A program made the position numbers and the translations under genes. Of a stretch of DNA of 64,000 nt, positions 63,765 to 64,000 are shown piece by piece. The notes under the pieces were generated by a model. It had not been told where the DNA came from, ran no database searches, and saw only the letters and a program-made list of their open reading frames with translations. This DNA comes from Pseudoroseicyclus tamaricis (GTDB lineage: Bacteria > Pseudomonadota > Alphaproteobacteria > Rhodobacterales > Rhodobacteraceae): assembly GCF_012070395.1 (NCBI RefSeq), contig NZ_JAAFYS010000003.1:186001-250000 (forward strand), given 5' to 3'. Position 1 is the first letter of the stretch. Every line of letters begins with the position of its first letter.

Positions 63765-64000
63765 ATGAGCTGGATCGCCGCCGACTGGGGCACCTCCCGC
63801 CTGCGCCTGTGGCATCTCTCCGCGGCCGACGAGCTGCTGGACGCGCGCAGCTCAGACGAGGGCATGGGCGGCCTCGCGCCCGCCGAGTTCGAGCCGACGC
63901 TCCGCCGGCTGGCCGCGGGGTGGGAGGCGACGACGGTGCTCACCTGCGGCATGGCCGGCGCCAAGCAGGGCTGGGCAGAGGCGCCCTATCGCCCCCTGCC
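63765..64000 (+). CDS. dgoK: 2-dehydro-3-deoxygalactonokinase, N-terminal part (cut by window end)
   Basis: The first 78 codons only. MSWIAADWGTSRLRLWHL is the family N-terminus with the phosphate-binding DWGTS, and LTCGMAGAKQGWAEAPYRPLP is the conserved second block. Phosphorylates 2-keto-3-deoxygalactonate in the De Ley-Doudoroff galactose pathway. Ends at the window edge; start ATG 63765, 25 bases after the SDR gene. Confidence 0.88.
   Translation, partial: MSWIAADWGTSRLRLWHLSAADELLDARSSDEGMGGLAPAEFEPTLRRLAAGWEATTVLTCGMAGAKQGWAEAPYRPL

Overview
This window is 64 kb of a GC-rich chromosome from an alphaproteobacterium, most likely order Rhodobacterales (Rhodobacteraceae sensu lato). The evidence is joint: a one-step phosphatidylcholine synthase, two small alphaproteobacterial/mitochondrial complex-I accessory-type proteins (NDUFS4-like and NDUFS6-like), a CIRCE-controlled groES-groEL operon, a compact che cluster with CheB, CheD and two CheY proteins but no classical CheZ, and several families of short GC-rich palindromic intergenic repeats. 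No rRNA, CRISPR array or intact prophage is visible.

Layout. 0-4 kb: the tail of an AI-2E-type permease, then an island of lower GC with a sugar-nucleotide epimerase/dehydratase and two dead, nested insertion sequences (an IS3-family element inserted into an IS5-family element, 4-bp target duplication still readable), ending at tRNA-Arg(TCT). 4-13 kb: small housekeeping and stress genes (complex-I accessory protein, Cu/Zn superoxide dismutase, YdcF-like and GlsB/YeaQ-like proteins, an excalibur protein), uvrB, tRNA-Ala(CGC), a Crp/Fnr regulator divergent from a manganese catalase, and a diguanylate cyclase. 13-21.5 kb: a tannase-like esterase, a sulfotransferase divergent from a glycosyltransferase, HIT and zinc-finger proteins, a repeat-rich gap, and polA. 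21.5-26.6 kb: an Hsp20 chaperone, a trypsin-like protease and ybgC-tolQ-tolR-tolA, without tolB or pal next to it.

26.8-36.1 kb is a tightly packed chemotaxis operon: STAS, cheY, cheA, cheW, cheR, cheY, an unknown 118-residue protein, a methyl-accepting receptor, cheB and cheD. Stop/start overlaps suggest translational coupling. The receptor ends in a CheR-docking-type pentapeptide, and CheB has a degenerate receiver domain.

36-64 kb: ruvC-ruvA-ruvB, a sialate O-acetylesterase-like protein with a phage-tail-like N-terminus, a DUF1127 protein, prmA, an MFS transporter, a second repeat-rich gap, pcs, xerC with a DUF484 gene, an orphan transporter-like protein, a transaldolase-family enzyme, priA, a methylguanine methyltransferase, ileS, a lipase-like hydrolase, an ACT protein, groES-groEL, and finally pta-ackA followed by an SDR oxidoreductase and dgoK (cut by the window end), which looks like the edge of a sugar-acid catabolic locus.

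Most of the window is ordinary core genome. The less ordinary signals are the nested IS remnants, a hairpin that covers the ribosome binding site of the excalibur gene, a REPIN-like repeat pair with perfect 27-bp inverted ends, a recurring 13-nt motif behind terminators, and the unknown protein inside the che operon. All functions are assigned by reading the sequence; no database search was possible.
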